From Sphingomonadales bacterium (GTDB lineage: Bacteria > Pseudomonadota > Alphaproteobacteria > Sphingomonadales > Sphingomonadaceae): a stretch of DNA of 46,597 nucleotides. Both the position numbers and the translations under genes were made by a program. Where the stretch lies: contig JAGWTB010000013.1 in assembly GCA_028869175.1 (NCBI GenBank), positions 1-46,597 on the forward strand, written 5' to 3'. Below the pieces are notes generated by a model. The model was not told where the DNA came from. It was given only the letters and a program-made list of their open reading frames with translations, and did not search any database. This document shows, piece after piece, positions 34,260 through 41,965 of the stretch; the first letter of the stretch is position 1; every line of letters begins with the position of its first letter.

Positions 34260-35306
34260 ATGCTGGCCCGCCTGCCCCGCCCCGCCGCCCTGCTGGTGCT
34301 GCTTGGTTTCCTTGCCGTGCTGGTCTGGCTGGCCATCGAACCGGGCGCGCCGGTGCGGCCGGTGGCGCAAGGCGTGAAGCGCTATACCGACATGATGCTC
34401 TATCATGACGTGGTAGCGCAGATGGACGCGGGCAAGGGCTATTATCGCGCCGCAGTGGACCTGCACCGGGCGCACCACTATCCGCTCAGACCGTTCTTCG
34501 CGGTCCGCCCGCCGGTGCTGGCGGAGGCCGGGCATCTCATCGGCTGGGGCGCGTTGCAAATGATTGCCTATGGCGCTGCGCTGGCGCTGGTCTTCGTCTG
34601 GGCCATCGGCACCGAGGGCAAGCTGCACGTGGCCGAGCGCATCGGCGTCGCCTTGCTGGTCGGCGTCGGCGCGTCGGAAATCTCGGCGATCAGCCTGATG
34701 GCGATGCATGAACTGTGGTCGGCGCTGTTCCTGGGCTTTGCCCTCGCGGTAATGCTGTGGTGGCGGGAGCGCTGGTGGCTGGCCCTGCCGGCAGTGGCGC
34801 TGGCGCTGGCAGTACGTGAACTGGCGCTCCCGTTCCTGCTGCTCGCCGCCGCCTTTGCCGCCTGGGACAGGCATTGGCGCGAGTTCGCTGCCTGGCTGGC
34901 TCTGGCGGCTCTGTTCTTCGCCTACATGGCTTTCCACGCCGCTATGCTGGGGCAACTGGTGACCCCGCAGGACATCGCCTCACCCGGCTGGCATGGCATG
35001 TTGGGCCTGCGCGCCTTCGCCAAGGGCGTGCAGTTCACGTCGCTGTTGCAGGAACTGCCGAACACGCTGGGCATCGTCGTCGCCATGCTCCCGATGCTGG
35101 GCTGGGCCGCGCTCGACGGGCGACGCGGGGCTTTCGCACTGCTGCTGTTCGTCGGCTATGCGGCGATGATCGCGCTGTTCGCCCGGCCCGGCAATTTCTA
35201 CTGGGCGATGATGGCCGCCCCTGCATACCTCGCCGGACTGGCGCTGCTGCCAAGGGCGCTGGGGCAGCTATGGCGGACGATCCGCTCCGCGCCATCGCGG
35301 GCTTGA
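34260..35306 (+). CDS. Multi-pass membrane protein of unknown function
   Basis: A 348-aa protein with about nine or ten predicted membrane helices, starting with LLVLLGFLAVLVWLAI. A polar loop after helix 1 (TDMMLYHDVVAQMDAGKGYYRAAVDLHRAHHYPLRPFFAVRPP) has the DxxxY...GxxYY pattern seen near the N-terminus of GT-C type and DUF2029-like glycosyltransferases. I infer a lipid-linked sugar transferase-like fold, without a substrate. It follows the lactonase-like gene by 48 bases but may be unrelated to that pathway. Confidence 0.7.
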   Translation: MLARLPRPAALLVLLGFLAVLVWLAIEPGAPVRPVAQGVKRYTDMMLYHDVVAQMDAGKGYYRAAVDLHRAHHYPLRPFFAVRPPVLAEAGHLIGWGALQMIAYGAALALVFVWAIGTEGKLHVAERIGVALLVGVGASEISAISLMAMHELWSALFLGFALAVMLWWRERWWLALPAVALALAVRELALPFLLLAAAFAAWDRHWREFAAWLALAALFFAYMAFHAAMLGQLVTPQDIASPGWHGMLGLRAFAKGVQFTSLLQELPNTLGIVVAMLPMLGWAALDGRRGAFALLLFVGYAAMIALFARPGNFYWAMMAAPAYLAGLALLPRALGQLWRTIRSAPSRA

Positions 35307-35333
35307 CCCGGGGGCGCTGAGCCTCGTCGATGC

Positions 35334-35430
35334 ATCCGTCATCCCGGCGAATGCCGGGACCGCTGGCCTCATCGACGCAGCCTTTTTTCGATGAGGCCAG
35401 CGGTCCCGGGCCAAGCCCGGGACGACGGAT
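35334..35430. repeat. 97-base palindromic repeat with large cruciform potential
   Basis: Left arm 35334-35375 and right arm 35388-35430 pair nearly completely around a 12-base loop. The inner 20 bases (35356-35375 with 35388-35407) are perfect, and each arm contains its own small GC hairpin. It lies between the convergent membrane-protein and M28 peptidase genes. It looks like a dispersed MITE or REP-type element and could also stop transcription from both sides. Confidence 0.85.
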
Positions 35431-35431
35431 G

Positions 35432-36778
35432 CTATTGCGTTGGTGCGATAGCGCCCGCTTCGTTGGCGACGATCTTCAGCACCGCCGTCCAGGCCGCGAC
35501 ATTCTGGTCCAGCTGCGCAGGATCGACCTTGTCGAGCGTATCGTCAGGCGTGTGGTGCAAATCGAAATAACGGGTGCCATCCTGGCTCATTTCCACCACG
35601 GCCAGCTTCTGCGCCTCGATGATCGGCTCCACGTCGGTGCCGCCGTCCGCCTTGCCGCCACCGCGCACGATGCCCAGCGGGCCAAGCGCCGCCGCGATGC
35701 GATCCGCCAGCGGCTTGTTGGCATCGGCAAAGCTCATCTGCACCCGCCACACCCGGTCCGCGCCGAAATCGCTTTCCATCGCCAGGGCGTGTGGTTCTGT
35801 ACCGTGTGCCTTGGCATAAGCGGTGCCGCCGAACCCGCCGATTTCCTCTGACCCGGCCCACAGCACGCGGATCGTGCGCAGCGGCTTGCCGCCCTCCTGC
35901 GCGCGCAAGGCTGCTGCTGCGACGATGGCACAGCCTGCAGCATCGTCGATCGCGCCGGTGCCGAGGTCCCAGGAATCGAGATGGCAGCCGACAAGAATGG
36001 GCGGCAACCCGGGATCGCGACCGGGGAGCTCGCCGATGACATTGCCCGAAGGCATGCCGTCTTGCGGATGGCTGGTAAGCGTCAGCGCCAAGGACATCGG
36101 CTTGCCGCGTGCGGCGATCCGGGCGATCAGATCAGCGTCGGGGTTCGATACGGCACCTGCCGGGATCGGCGTGGTGCCTGCCGGGAAGTTGGTGACACCG
36201 GTATGCGGGTTGCGGTGGCTGTCGGTGCCGATCGAGCGGATCACCACGCCGATAGCCCCCTTGCCTGAGGCGATGGCCGGTCCTTGCCGGCGCACCTGAC
36301 CGTAGGGGCCATAGCCCGAACCATCCTGATTGGGCCGCATGGCGTGATCGATGAAAGCGATCTTGCCTTTCAGCGATCCATCCGGCGCGGCACGCAGCGC
36401 GTCCAGTGTCGGGAAATAGACCAGATCGGCGGTGATCCCGCCCGCCGGAGTGGGCGCGGAATAGCCCAGCGCGGTGATGGCCAGGCTCTGGCGATAGGGT
36501 GTGGTCAGCATGGCCCGATCATCGCCGCGCACATAGCCGCGGATAGTGAACGGCTCTGCCCGGACATTGGCAAAGCCCAGTGCTTTGAGCCGCAGCACCG
36601 CCCAGTCCCGCGCCGCCGCCTCGCGCTCGCTGCCGGCCATGCGCTGGCCGATCTCGCTGGTCAGTCCTTCGAGCAGGTCCCAAGCCGTTCCGCTGCCCGG
36701 CGAAGGCGCCGCTGCGGCTGAAGCACAAGGGAGCGAAAGCGCGGCTAGTGCCAGCGCGGCGCGGATATGGTTTCTCAT
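35432..36778 (-). CDS. Secreted M28-family metallopeptidase
   Basis: A 448-aa zinc aminopeptidase-like protein exported by a signal peptide (MRNHIRAALALAALSLPCASAAAA). A protease-associated domain spans about 110-240. The M28 core has GCHLDSWDLGTGAIDDAAG (first His and bridging Asp), LWAGSEEIGGFGG (catalytic and ligand Glu pair), ESDFGAD and FDLHHTPDDTLDKV (last His). All five ligands seem present. I chose the ATG at 36778 for the signal peptide. The palindromic repeat begins directly after the stop. Confidence 0.92.
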   Translation of the reverse strand: MRNHIRAALALAALSLPCASAAAAPSPGSGTAWDLLEGLTSEIGQRMAGSEREAAARDWAVLRLKALGFANVRAEPFTIRGYVRGDDRAMLTTPYRQSLAITALGYSAPTPAGGITADLVYFPTLDALRAAPDGSLKGKIAFIDHAMRPNQDGSGYGPYGQVRRQGPAIASGKGAIGVVIRSIGTDSHRNPHTGVTNFPAGTTPIPAGAVSNPDADLIARIAARGKPMSLALTLTSHPQDGMPSGNVIGELPGRDPGLPPILVGCHLDSWDLGTGAIDDAAGCAIVAAAALRAQEGGKPLRTIRVLWAGSEEIGGFGGTAYAKAHGTEPHALAMESDFGADRVWRVQMSFADANKPLADRIAAALGPLGIVRGGGKADGGTDVEPIIEAQKLAVVEMSQDGTRYFDLHHTPDDTLDKVDPAQLDQNVAAWTAVLKIVANEAGAIAPTQ

Positions 36779-36883
36779 GCAACCGCACCTAGCCAAGCCC
36801 CCGCATCGTGACAACCGGTTACACCTCGTAAAGATTCCGGCAAGGCGGCGGCCTCACAGGGTGCGGGCCATGGAGGACGTACC

Positions 36884-37078
36884 ATGAACCTTGCCATCGA
36901 ATATCGCGAACAAGCCAACAACCAGCGCCGCATGGCCGATGCCGCCCAGCTGCCGATGGTCCGCCGCCAGCACCTCTCCGCCGCCGAGCGCTGGGAGTTT
37001 CTGGCACATGAGGCGGAATACATCGAAGCCGGCTGCCTTGCCCTGTTTGACAGCGGAACCAGCCAGCGGGTTCATTGA
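36884..37078 (+). CDS. Small conserved hypothetical protein, 64 aa
   Basis: A 64-residue helical protein starting MNLAIEYREQANNQRRMADAA, with the strong site GGAGG before the ATG. Alternating charged and Ala/Leu residues suggest two helices; there is no membrane segment. It is divergent from the M28 peptidase and 102 bases upstream of ettA on the same strand. The function is unknown; the clean ribosome site and helical composition make it likely to be real. Confidence 0.7.
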   Translation: MNLAIEYREQANNQRRMADAAQLPMVRRQHLSAAERWEFLAHEAEYIEAGCLALFDSGTSQRVH

Positions 37079-37180
37079 TCGCGCCGGTCTCGCAGGCCGC
37101 ATCCTCGCCGCTTGCCCCCTGCCCGCTCGCCTTGTAAGGGCGCGGCAACTCCCGATCCTGCGAGACCCCAGAGGAACCCG

Positions 37181-38860
37181 ATGGCCGCGCAATACGCTTA
37201 TGTCATGAAGGGCATGACCAAGACCTTCCCCGGCGCCCAGAAGCCGGTGCTGAGCAATATCAGCCTGCAATTCTATCAAGGTGCCAAGATCGGCATCGTC
37301 GGGCCGAACGGCGCGGGCAAGTCCACCCTGATGAAGATCATGGGCGGGATCGACACCGATTTCACCGGCGAAGCCTGGCCGGGCGAGAACATCACGGTCG
37401 GCTACCTGCCGCAGGAACCAGAGCTCGACAAGACCAAGACGGTGCTGGAAAACGTCAAGGACGGCGCGCGCGAAACCGCCGATCTGGTCGACCGGTTCAA
37501 TGAAATCTCGATGATCATGGCTGATCCGCCGGAAGACGCCGATTTCGACGCGCTGATGGACGAAATGGGCGAACTGCAAGGCAAGATCGACGCGGTTGAC
37601 GGCTGGACGCTCGACAACCAGCTCGAGATCGCCATGGAAGCGCTGCGCTGCCCGCCGGGCGACTGGTCGGTGGAAAGCCTCTCGGGCGGCGAAAAGCGCC
37701 GCATCGCGCTGACCCGGCTGCTGATCCAGAAGCCTTCGATCCTGCTGCTCGACGAACCGACCAACCACCTTGACGCCGAGTCGGTGGAATGGCTGGAAAA
37801 CCACCTCAAGGAATATGCCGGCGCGGTGCTGATGATCACCCACGACCGCTACTTCCTCGACAACGTCGTCGGGTGGATCCTTGAACTCGATCGCGGCAAG
37901 TACTTCCCCTACGAGGGAAATTACTCGACCTACCTTGAAAAGAAGGCCAAGCGGCTCGAACAGGAAGAGCGTGAGGAAAGCGGCAAGCAGAAGGCCCTGA
38001 CCCGCGAGCTCGAATGGATTCGCCAGACCCCCGCCGCACGCCAGACCAAGAGCAAGGCGCGTATCCGCAAGTTCGAGGAACTGCAGAACGCGCAGGACAA
38101 CCGCGCCGTCGGCAAGGCCCAGATCGTCATCCAGGTGCCGGAACGCCTCGGCGGCAAGGTGATCGAGGCCAAGGGCCTGACCAAGGCCTATGGCGACAAG
38201 CTGTTGTTCGAAGATCTCTCGTTCATGCTGCCGCCGGGCGGCATCGTCGGCATCATCGGGCCGAACGGCGCGGGCAAGTCCACGCTGTTCAAGCTGCTGA
38301 CCGGCAAGGAGCAGCCCGACAGCGGGACCATCGAGATCGGCCAGACCGTTCACCTCGGCTATGTCGACCAGAGCCGCGATGATCTCGATCCCAAGCACAA
38401 CGTCTGGGAAGAGATTTCCGGCGGGCATGACTACATGACGGTCAACAAGCAGGAGATGTCGACGCGGGCCTATGTCGGCGCGTTCAACTTCAAGGGTGCC
38501 GACCAGCAGAAGAACGTCGGCAAGCTGTCAGGCGGTGAACGCAACCGCGTCCACATGGCCAAGATGCTCAAGCTGGGCGGCAACGTTCTGCTGCTTGACG
38601 AACCGACCAACGACCTTGACGTCGAAACCCTCGGCGCGCTGGAAGACGCCATCGAAAACTTCGCCGGCTGCGCCGTGGTCATCAGCCACGACCGCTTCTT
38701 CCTCGACCGTCTGGCAACCCACATCCTCGCCTTTGAAGGCAACAGCCACGTCGAATGGTTCGAAGGCAACTTCGCGGCTTATGAAGAGGACAAGCGCCGC
38801 AGGCTGGGTGACGCCGCTGATCGGCCGACGCGGTTGGCGTACAAGAAGCTGACGCGGTAA
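37181..38860 (+). CDS. ettA: Energy-dependent translational throttle protein EttA (ABC-F)
   Basis: A cytosolic ABC-F ATPase that binds the ribosomal E site and gates the first peptide-bond steps according to the ATP/ADP ratio. The 559-aa protein has two ATPase domains: Walker A GPNGAGKST at 41-49, repeated in the second half, with signatures LSGGEKRR and LSGGERNR and a DEPTNHLD / DEPTNDLD Walker B pair. Between them lies the charged linker (YLEKKAKRLEQEEREESGKQKALTRELEWIRQTP). The ATG at 37181 has GAGGA upstream. There is no transmembrane domain. Confidence 0.96.
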   Translation: MAAQYAYVMKGMTKTFPGAQKPVLSNISLQFYQGAKIGIVGPNGAGKSTLMKIMGGIDTDFTGEAWPGENITVGYLPQEPELDKTKTVLENVKDGARETADLVDRFNEISMIMADPPEDADFDALMDEMGELQGKIDAVDGWTLDNQLEIAMEALRCPPGDWSVESLSGGEKRRIALTRLLIQKPSILLLDEPTNHLDAESVEWLENHLKEYAGAVLMITHDRYFLDNVVGWILELDRGKYFPYEGNYSTYLEKKAKRLEQEEREESGKQKALTRELEWIRQTPAARQTKSKARIRKFEELQNAQDNRAVGKAQIVIQVPERLGGKVIEAKGLTKAYGDKLLFEDLSFMLPPGGIVGIIGPNGAGKSTLFKLLTGKEQPDSGTIEIGQTVHLGYVDQSRDDLDPKHNVWEEISGGHDYMTVNKQEMSTRAYVGAFNFKGADQQKNVGKLSGGERNRVHMAKMLKLGGNVLLLDEPTNDLDVETLGALEDAIENFAGCAVVISHDRFFLDRLATHILAFEGNSHVEWFEGNFAAYEEDKRRRLGDAADRPTRLAYKKLTR

Positions 38861-38862
38861 TA

Positions 38863-39417
38863 GTGGCAGCAACTTCGAGCGAGAAAACCTCGACCGTCCT
38901 GCGTCACGTCAGTTGGTCGTATGCCAATCTTGCTCGCGCCCACACGGCATTGGCGGCGGGCCGTCAGCATTATATTCTGACCGATCACATGGTTCGTGCC
39001 CGATTGTTTAAGGGCCTTTGCGATGGATCTATGCAACTGGGGTCGCTCTACGATGACGAACGTTTGAAATTACTTGCAAAGCCGGGTTGTGTATACTGTG
39101 GTTCTGACGAGCAATTGACAGTCGATCATCTCATCCCGCGTGCTAGGGGTGGCGGCCATGACGGCGTTAATCTGGTTCCCGCCTGCCGAAGCTGCAACAG
39201 TTCGAAACGCGACCTTGACCTGCTCCAATGGTGTCAACGGCACGGCAGATTTCCGAATTTGCTGCTGCTGCGACGCTATGCGAAACTCACGTTTAACATC
39301 TGCGAAGCAGAGGGTTTGTTGGGTGAAACCCAAGAAAGCCCCCGTTTGGCCAATCTGATTGTGAATCCCTTCAAGCTTCCTTTGAGCTATCCGGCTCTGG
39401 CGGAGTTGAGGTCATAG
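38863..39417 (+). CDS. HNH endonuclease
   Basis: A 184-aa protein with a compact HNH nuclease domain (76-122): a CVYC pair (C76, C79), the core VDHLIPRARGGGHDGVNLVPAC with D88-H89 and N103, and the second pair C108/C111 binding a structural zinc. The N-terminal 70 residues are unrecognised. It uses GTG two bases after the ettA stop and has lower GC than its neighbours, suggesting later acquisition. It could be a stand-alone defence or mobile-element nuclease; the role is not established. Confidence 0.85.
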   Translation: MAATSSEKTSTVLRHVSWSYANLARAHTALAAGRQHYILTDHMVRARLFKGLCDGSMQLGSLYDDERLKLLAKPGCVYCGSDEQLTVDHLIPRARGGGHDGVNLVPACRSCNSSKRDLDLLQWCQRHGRFPNLLLLRRYAKLTFNICEAEGLLGETQESPRLANLIVNPFKLPLSYPALAELRS

Positions 39418-39461
39418 TTGTGGGTCCAGCGCAATCGCAATTTGGACAATGTCCCGTCCCC

Positions 39462-39490
39462 TTGACAGCACCTTCGCCAAAAGTCATACT
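39462..39490 (+). promoter_or_regulatory. Sigma-70 promoter of the mazE/mazF-like operon
   Basis: TTGACA at 39462-39467 and CATACT at 39485-39490 are separated by exactly 17 bases. The expected transcription start, about 7 bases downstream, falls on the A of the antitoxin ATG at 39497, predicting a leaderless message. Confidence 0.75.
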
Positions 39491-39500
39491 TTTGGTATGA
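39484..39500. promoter_or_regulatory. Inverted repeat over the -10 box and antitoxin start, probable autoregulatory operator
   Basis: TCATAC and GTATGA are perfect 6-base arms around a 5-base spacer, spanning the -10 hexamer and the first codon. Antitoxin or toxin-antitoxin complexes of this type usually bind such sites and repress their own operon. Confidence 0.6.
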
Positions 39501-39733
39501 AAACGGCAGTTTCGATCCCCGATCCGGTGTTCAACGAAGCCGAGGTTCTGGCCCGGCAACTCGGCATTTCGCGCAGCAAGCTCTATGCGCGGGCGCTTGG
39601 GGATTTTGTCGCAAACAATTCGCCCGAGCGCGTCACCCGGCAAATGAACGACGTGCTGGACAAGCTGGGCGAACAACCCGATCCCTTCGTCCGGGAAGCC
39701 GCACGCCGCGTGTTTGACCGCAGCGAGTGGTAA
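39497..39733 (+). CDS. MazE/RHH-type antitoxin
   Basis: A 78-aa protein: MKTAVSIPDPVFNEAEVLARQ, a ribbon strand followed by a helix, then GISRSKLYARALGDFV, the MetJ/Arc-type ribbon-helix-helix DNA-binding fold used by many MazE-like antitoxins. The C-terminal half (NDVLDKLGEQPDPFVREAARRVF) is the likely toxin-binding tail. The start at 39497 has no ribosome site because the promoter places transcription initiation on or next to the ATG. The toxin gene follows after 11 bases. Confidence 0.88.
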   Translation: MKTAVSIPDPVFNEAEVLARQLGISRSKLYARALGDFVANNSPERVTRQMNDVLDKLGEQPDPFVREAARRVFDRSEW

Positions 39734-39744
39734 GCCCCGCCAGC

Positions 39745-40113
39745 ATGATCCTGCAGGGCGACATCTGGTGGGCGGACCTTGCTGATCCGCCCGGATCGAC
39801 TGCGGGTTACCGCCGTCCGGTGATAGTTGTTCAGGGCGATGCGCTCAACCGCAGCCGCCTTGCCACGGTCGTCTGTGTACCGCTGACCAGCAACCTCGCT
39901 TGGGGTGATGCGCCGGGAAACTTGCGTCTCGCCGCATCGAGAACCGGGCTGGACCGGACATCAGTTGCCCAGACCTCGCTCATTCTCGCGGTGGACAAGG
40001 ACTGCCTGACCGAACGCGTCGGCCGGATTTCTCCAGCCGATCTGGCGCGTGTACTGGCGGGGCTTGATCTCGTGGTCGGCCGTACCGCGTCGCAGGGTGC
40101 CTCCCGAACCTGA
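39745..40113 (+). CDS. MazF/PemK-type mRNA interferase toxin
   Basis: A 122-aa endoribonuclease toxin of the MazF family. MILQGDIWWADL is the normal N-terminal strand, YRRPVIVVQGDALNRS supplies the conserved Arg-Arg-Pro, and CVPLTSNLAW plus LDRTSVAQTSLILAVDK are the core strands, with a Thr/Ser in the active-site position. It should cleave mRNA or other RNA at short motifs and be neutralised by the upstream antitoxin. A GTG at 39727 is in frame and overlaps the antitoxin, but the ATG gives the standard N-terminus. Confidence 0.92.
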   Translation: MILQGDIWWADLADPPGSTAGYRRPVIVVQGDALNRSRLATVVCVPLTSNLAWGDAPGNLRLAASRTGLDRTSVAQTSLILAVDKDCLTERVGRISPADLARVLAGLDLVVGRTASQGASRT

Positions 40114-40216
40114 ACGGAAAGCTTACCGCGCCATTCACCTTTGCGACAGCGCGACTCAGATAGTTCCATGTCATGGTCGCCGCCGATGGTGCGGCGCATG
40201 GGATGGAGTGACGGCC

Positions 40217-41266
40217 ATGGGTGCCGCAAACCTGAAGAAGTCGAATGGATGGGCAGCCTTGCTTGCCGGTGCTGCCATGCTGGCCATTCCGGCGGTGGCA
40301 AGTGCACGTCCGGATGATGGCGGTGAGCGCGAGTGGGGCCGTCGTGGCGGCGGGCAAGGTGCCATGCCGGCACCTCAGGCACAGGCTCCGCAAGACAACT
40401 GGGGCGGCGGAGAACGCGGTGGTGGCTGGCAGCAGCGCGTCGCGCCTGCTCCTGCGCCGCAGGTTCAGCAAGAGCAACCGGTTGCCCGCGTAGATCGCAG
40501 CTGGTCCGGAAACGGCGGCGGCGGCCAGTGGGGTGGTGAGCGCCGGGGTGGCTGGAATGGCGGCGGACAGGTGCAGCAGTCTGCCCCGCCGCCGGTTGCC
40601 CAGCAGCAACCGCAGCGTGACTGGGGCAACCGTGGCGGCGGCTGGGGCGGCCGTGGCGAGGCCCGACCGGCTCCGACCTGGCAGGGCACACCCCCGCCCG
40701 CGCCCGAAAACCGCGTCGAAAACCGTGGTGGCTGGGGCGAGCGCAACCGTACCTATACCGACCCTAACCGCAACGGCACCTATCGCCGGGACAACGACGG
40801 CGACCGCTGGCGCGGCGACGCCAACCGCGATGGCTGGCGCGGCAACAACAACGGCGGCAACTGGCGCAGTGATGGCGGCAACTGGCGCGGTAACAACAAC
40901 GGCTGGCGCAATGACGGCAACCGCTGGAGCCGCAACGGCTATGGCGATAACCATCGCGACTGGGACCGCGATTGGCGGCGCGATAACCGCTACAACTGGA
41001 ATTCGTACCGGGACAGCCATCGCAGCATCTACCGCATGGGCTCCTACTACGCGCCCTATCGCGGCTATGGCTATCGTCGCCTGTCGATCGGCTTCACGCT
41101 CGATTCGCTGTTCTTCGGCAGCAACTACTGGATCACCGATCCGTGGCAGTACCGCCTGCCCGATGCCTATGGCCCCTACCGCTGGGTACGTTATTACGAC
41201 GATGCGCTGCTGGTGGATACCTACACCGGCGAAGTGGTTGACGTGATCTACGACTTCTTCTGGTAA
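40217..41266 (+). CDS. RcnB-family secreted protein with Gly/Asn/Arg/Trp-rich region
   Basis: A 349-aa exported protein with a signal peptide (KKSNGWAALLAGAAMLAIPAVASA). Residues 30-270 are low-complexity, dominated by Gly, Asn, Arg, Trp and Gln, with repeated NRDGWRGNNNGGNWR-like units. The C-terminal part (WQYRLPDAYGPYRWVRYYDDALLVDTYTGEVVDVIYDFFW) is the RcnB domain, named after a periplasmic nickel/cobalt homeostasis factor of E. coli. A metal role here is inferred. GGAG lies upstream of the ATG. A strong terminator follows. Confidence 0.87.
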   Translation: MGAANLKKSNGWAALLAGAAMLAIPAVASARPDDGGEREWGRRGGGQGAMPAPQAQAPQDNWGGGERGGGWQQRVAPAPAPQVQQEQPVARVDRSWSGNGGGGQWGGERRGGWNGGGQVQQSAPPPVAQQQPQRDWGNRGGGWGGRGEARPAPTWQGTPPPAPENRVENRGGWGERNRTYTDPNRNGTYRRDNDGDRWRGDANRDGWRGNNNGGNWRSDGGNWRGNNNGWRNDGNRWSRNGYGDNHRDWDRDWRRDNRYNWNSYRDSHRSIYRMGSYYAPYRGYGYRRLSIGFTLDSLFFGSNYWITDPWQYRLPDAYGPYRWVRYYDDALLVDTYTGEVVDVIYDFFW

Positions 41267-41294
41267 GCTTCGGTTGCCCACAAGGGCATGAAGG

Positions 41295-41330
41295 AAAGCC
41301 CCCGTCCAGCCGGCGGGGGCTTTCTCATTT
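41295..41330. terminator. Bidirectional intrinsic terminator
   Basis: AAAGCCCCCG and CGGGGGCTTT are perfect 10-base arms with a 9-base loop. The plus side continues as CTCATTTT and the minus side has its own T-run from the AAA arm. It serves the RcnB-like gene and the convergent cytochrome b561 gene, whose stop overlaps it. Confidence 0.9.
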
Positions 41331-41888
41331 TCCCCAGGGCACCATCCGCCGCATCGATCCGTCACGATCAAGGAACTGGTGCTTGAGCGCCGCGATGACG
41401 TGCAGTGCCAGCAACGCAAGCATCAGCGTGGCAAACACCTCGTGCATTTCGTGGAAGATGCCGGCGCTTGCCTTGTCCTGCGCCAGTGGCAGGCCGGGAA
41501 TGGCGAACAGCTTGAACCAGGTCAGCCCTTTGCCGCCGGTTGCGGCGGAATGGAGCGCCCAGCCCGCCAGGGGGATGGCGATGGTAAGCGTATAGATCAG
41601 CCCGTGGACCACCCGGGCAAGCGCAACTTCCCAGGCCTTCAGGCTTTCCGCCAGCGGCGGCGGGCGATGGGTGAAACGCCACAGCAATCGCACCACCGAC
41701 AGGGCCAGAACCGTCAGGCCGAACGCTTTGTGGTTGGCCATGACCTGCAGCTTCGCCGGCTCCGGCATGTCCTCCGCCACCCAGGCGCTGGTGTAGTTCA
41801 GCGCGATCAGCAGCGCGATGATCCAGTGGAGAGCCATCGCACCCAGCGAATAGCGCGCCGTCGATTGCAGTGCCGCAGTGTTGTCCAT
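41325..41888 (-). CDS. Cytochrome b561
   Basis: A 187-aa inner-membrane di-heme b-type cytochrome with four membrane helices. The likely heme ligands are H21 (ALHWIIALL), H53 (NHKAFGLTV), H95 (VHGLIYTL) and a C-terminal His in ALHVIAALKHQFLDRDG. It probably passes electrons from the quinol pool to a periplasmic acceptor. The ATG at 41888 is chosen; longer frames are not of this family. It is divergent from the S41-like gene across 77 bases. Confidence 0.92.
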   Translation of the reverse strand: MDNTAALQSTARYSLGAMALHWIIALLIALNYTSAWVAEDMPEPAKLQVMANHKAFGLTVLALSVVRLLWRFTHRPPPLAESLKAWEVALARVVHGLIYTLTIAIPLAGWALHSAATGGKGLTWFKLFAIPGLPLAQDKASAGIFHEMHEVFATLMLALLALHVIAALKHQFLDRDGSMRRMVPWGK

Positions 41889-41965
41889 GGCCCGGCAGAT
41901 TGGCGAAGATTGGTCACGCCGACAAGCCTGTTGTATGGACGACGGTGTTCGCCCCGGAGAGTTCG

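Noticed and set aside
33105..34955. 616-codon minus-strand frame opposite the lactonase-like and membrane genes
   Set aside because: The plus-strand genes have complete motifs; this frame crosses two genes and has no recognisable domain.
36854..38428. 524-codon minus-strand frame opposite ettA
   Set aside because: It is antisense to a clear ABC-F gene; composition and lack of motifs mark it as a shadow.
40800..40990. Repeated GGCGGCAACTGGCGC-like units suggestive of a short tandem array
   Set aside because: They are codon-level repeats of a Gly/Asn/Trp/Arg-rich protein, without the even spacing of a CRISPR array.
40533..41246. Thr/Ala-rich alternative frame inside the RcnB-like gene
   Set aside because: A frame shifted within repetitive sequence gives a simple Ala-Thr polymer; the main frame has a signal peptide and the RcnB domain.
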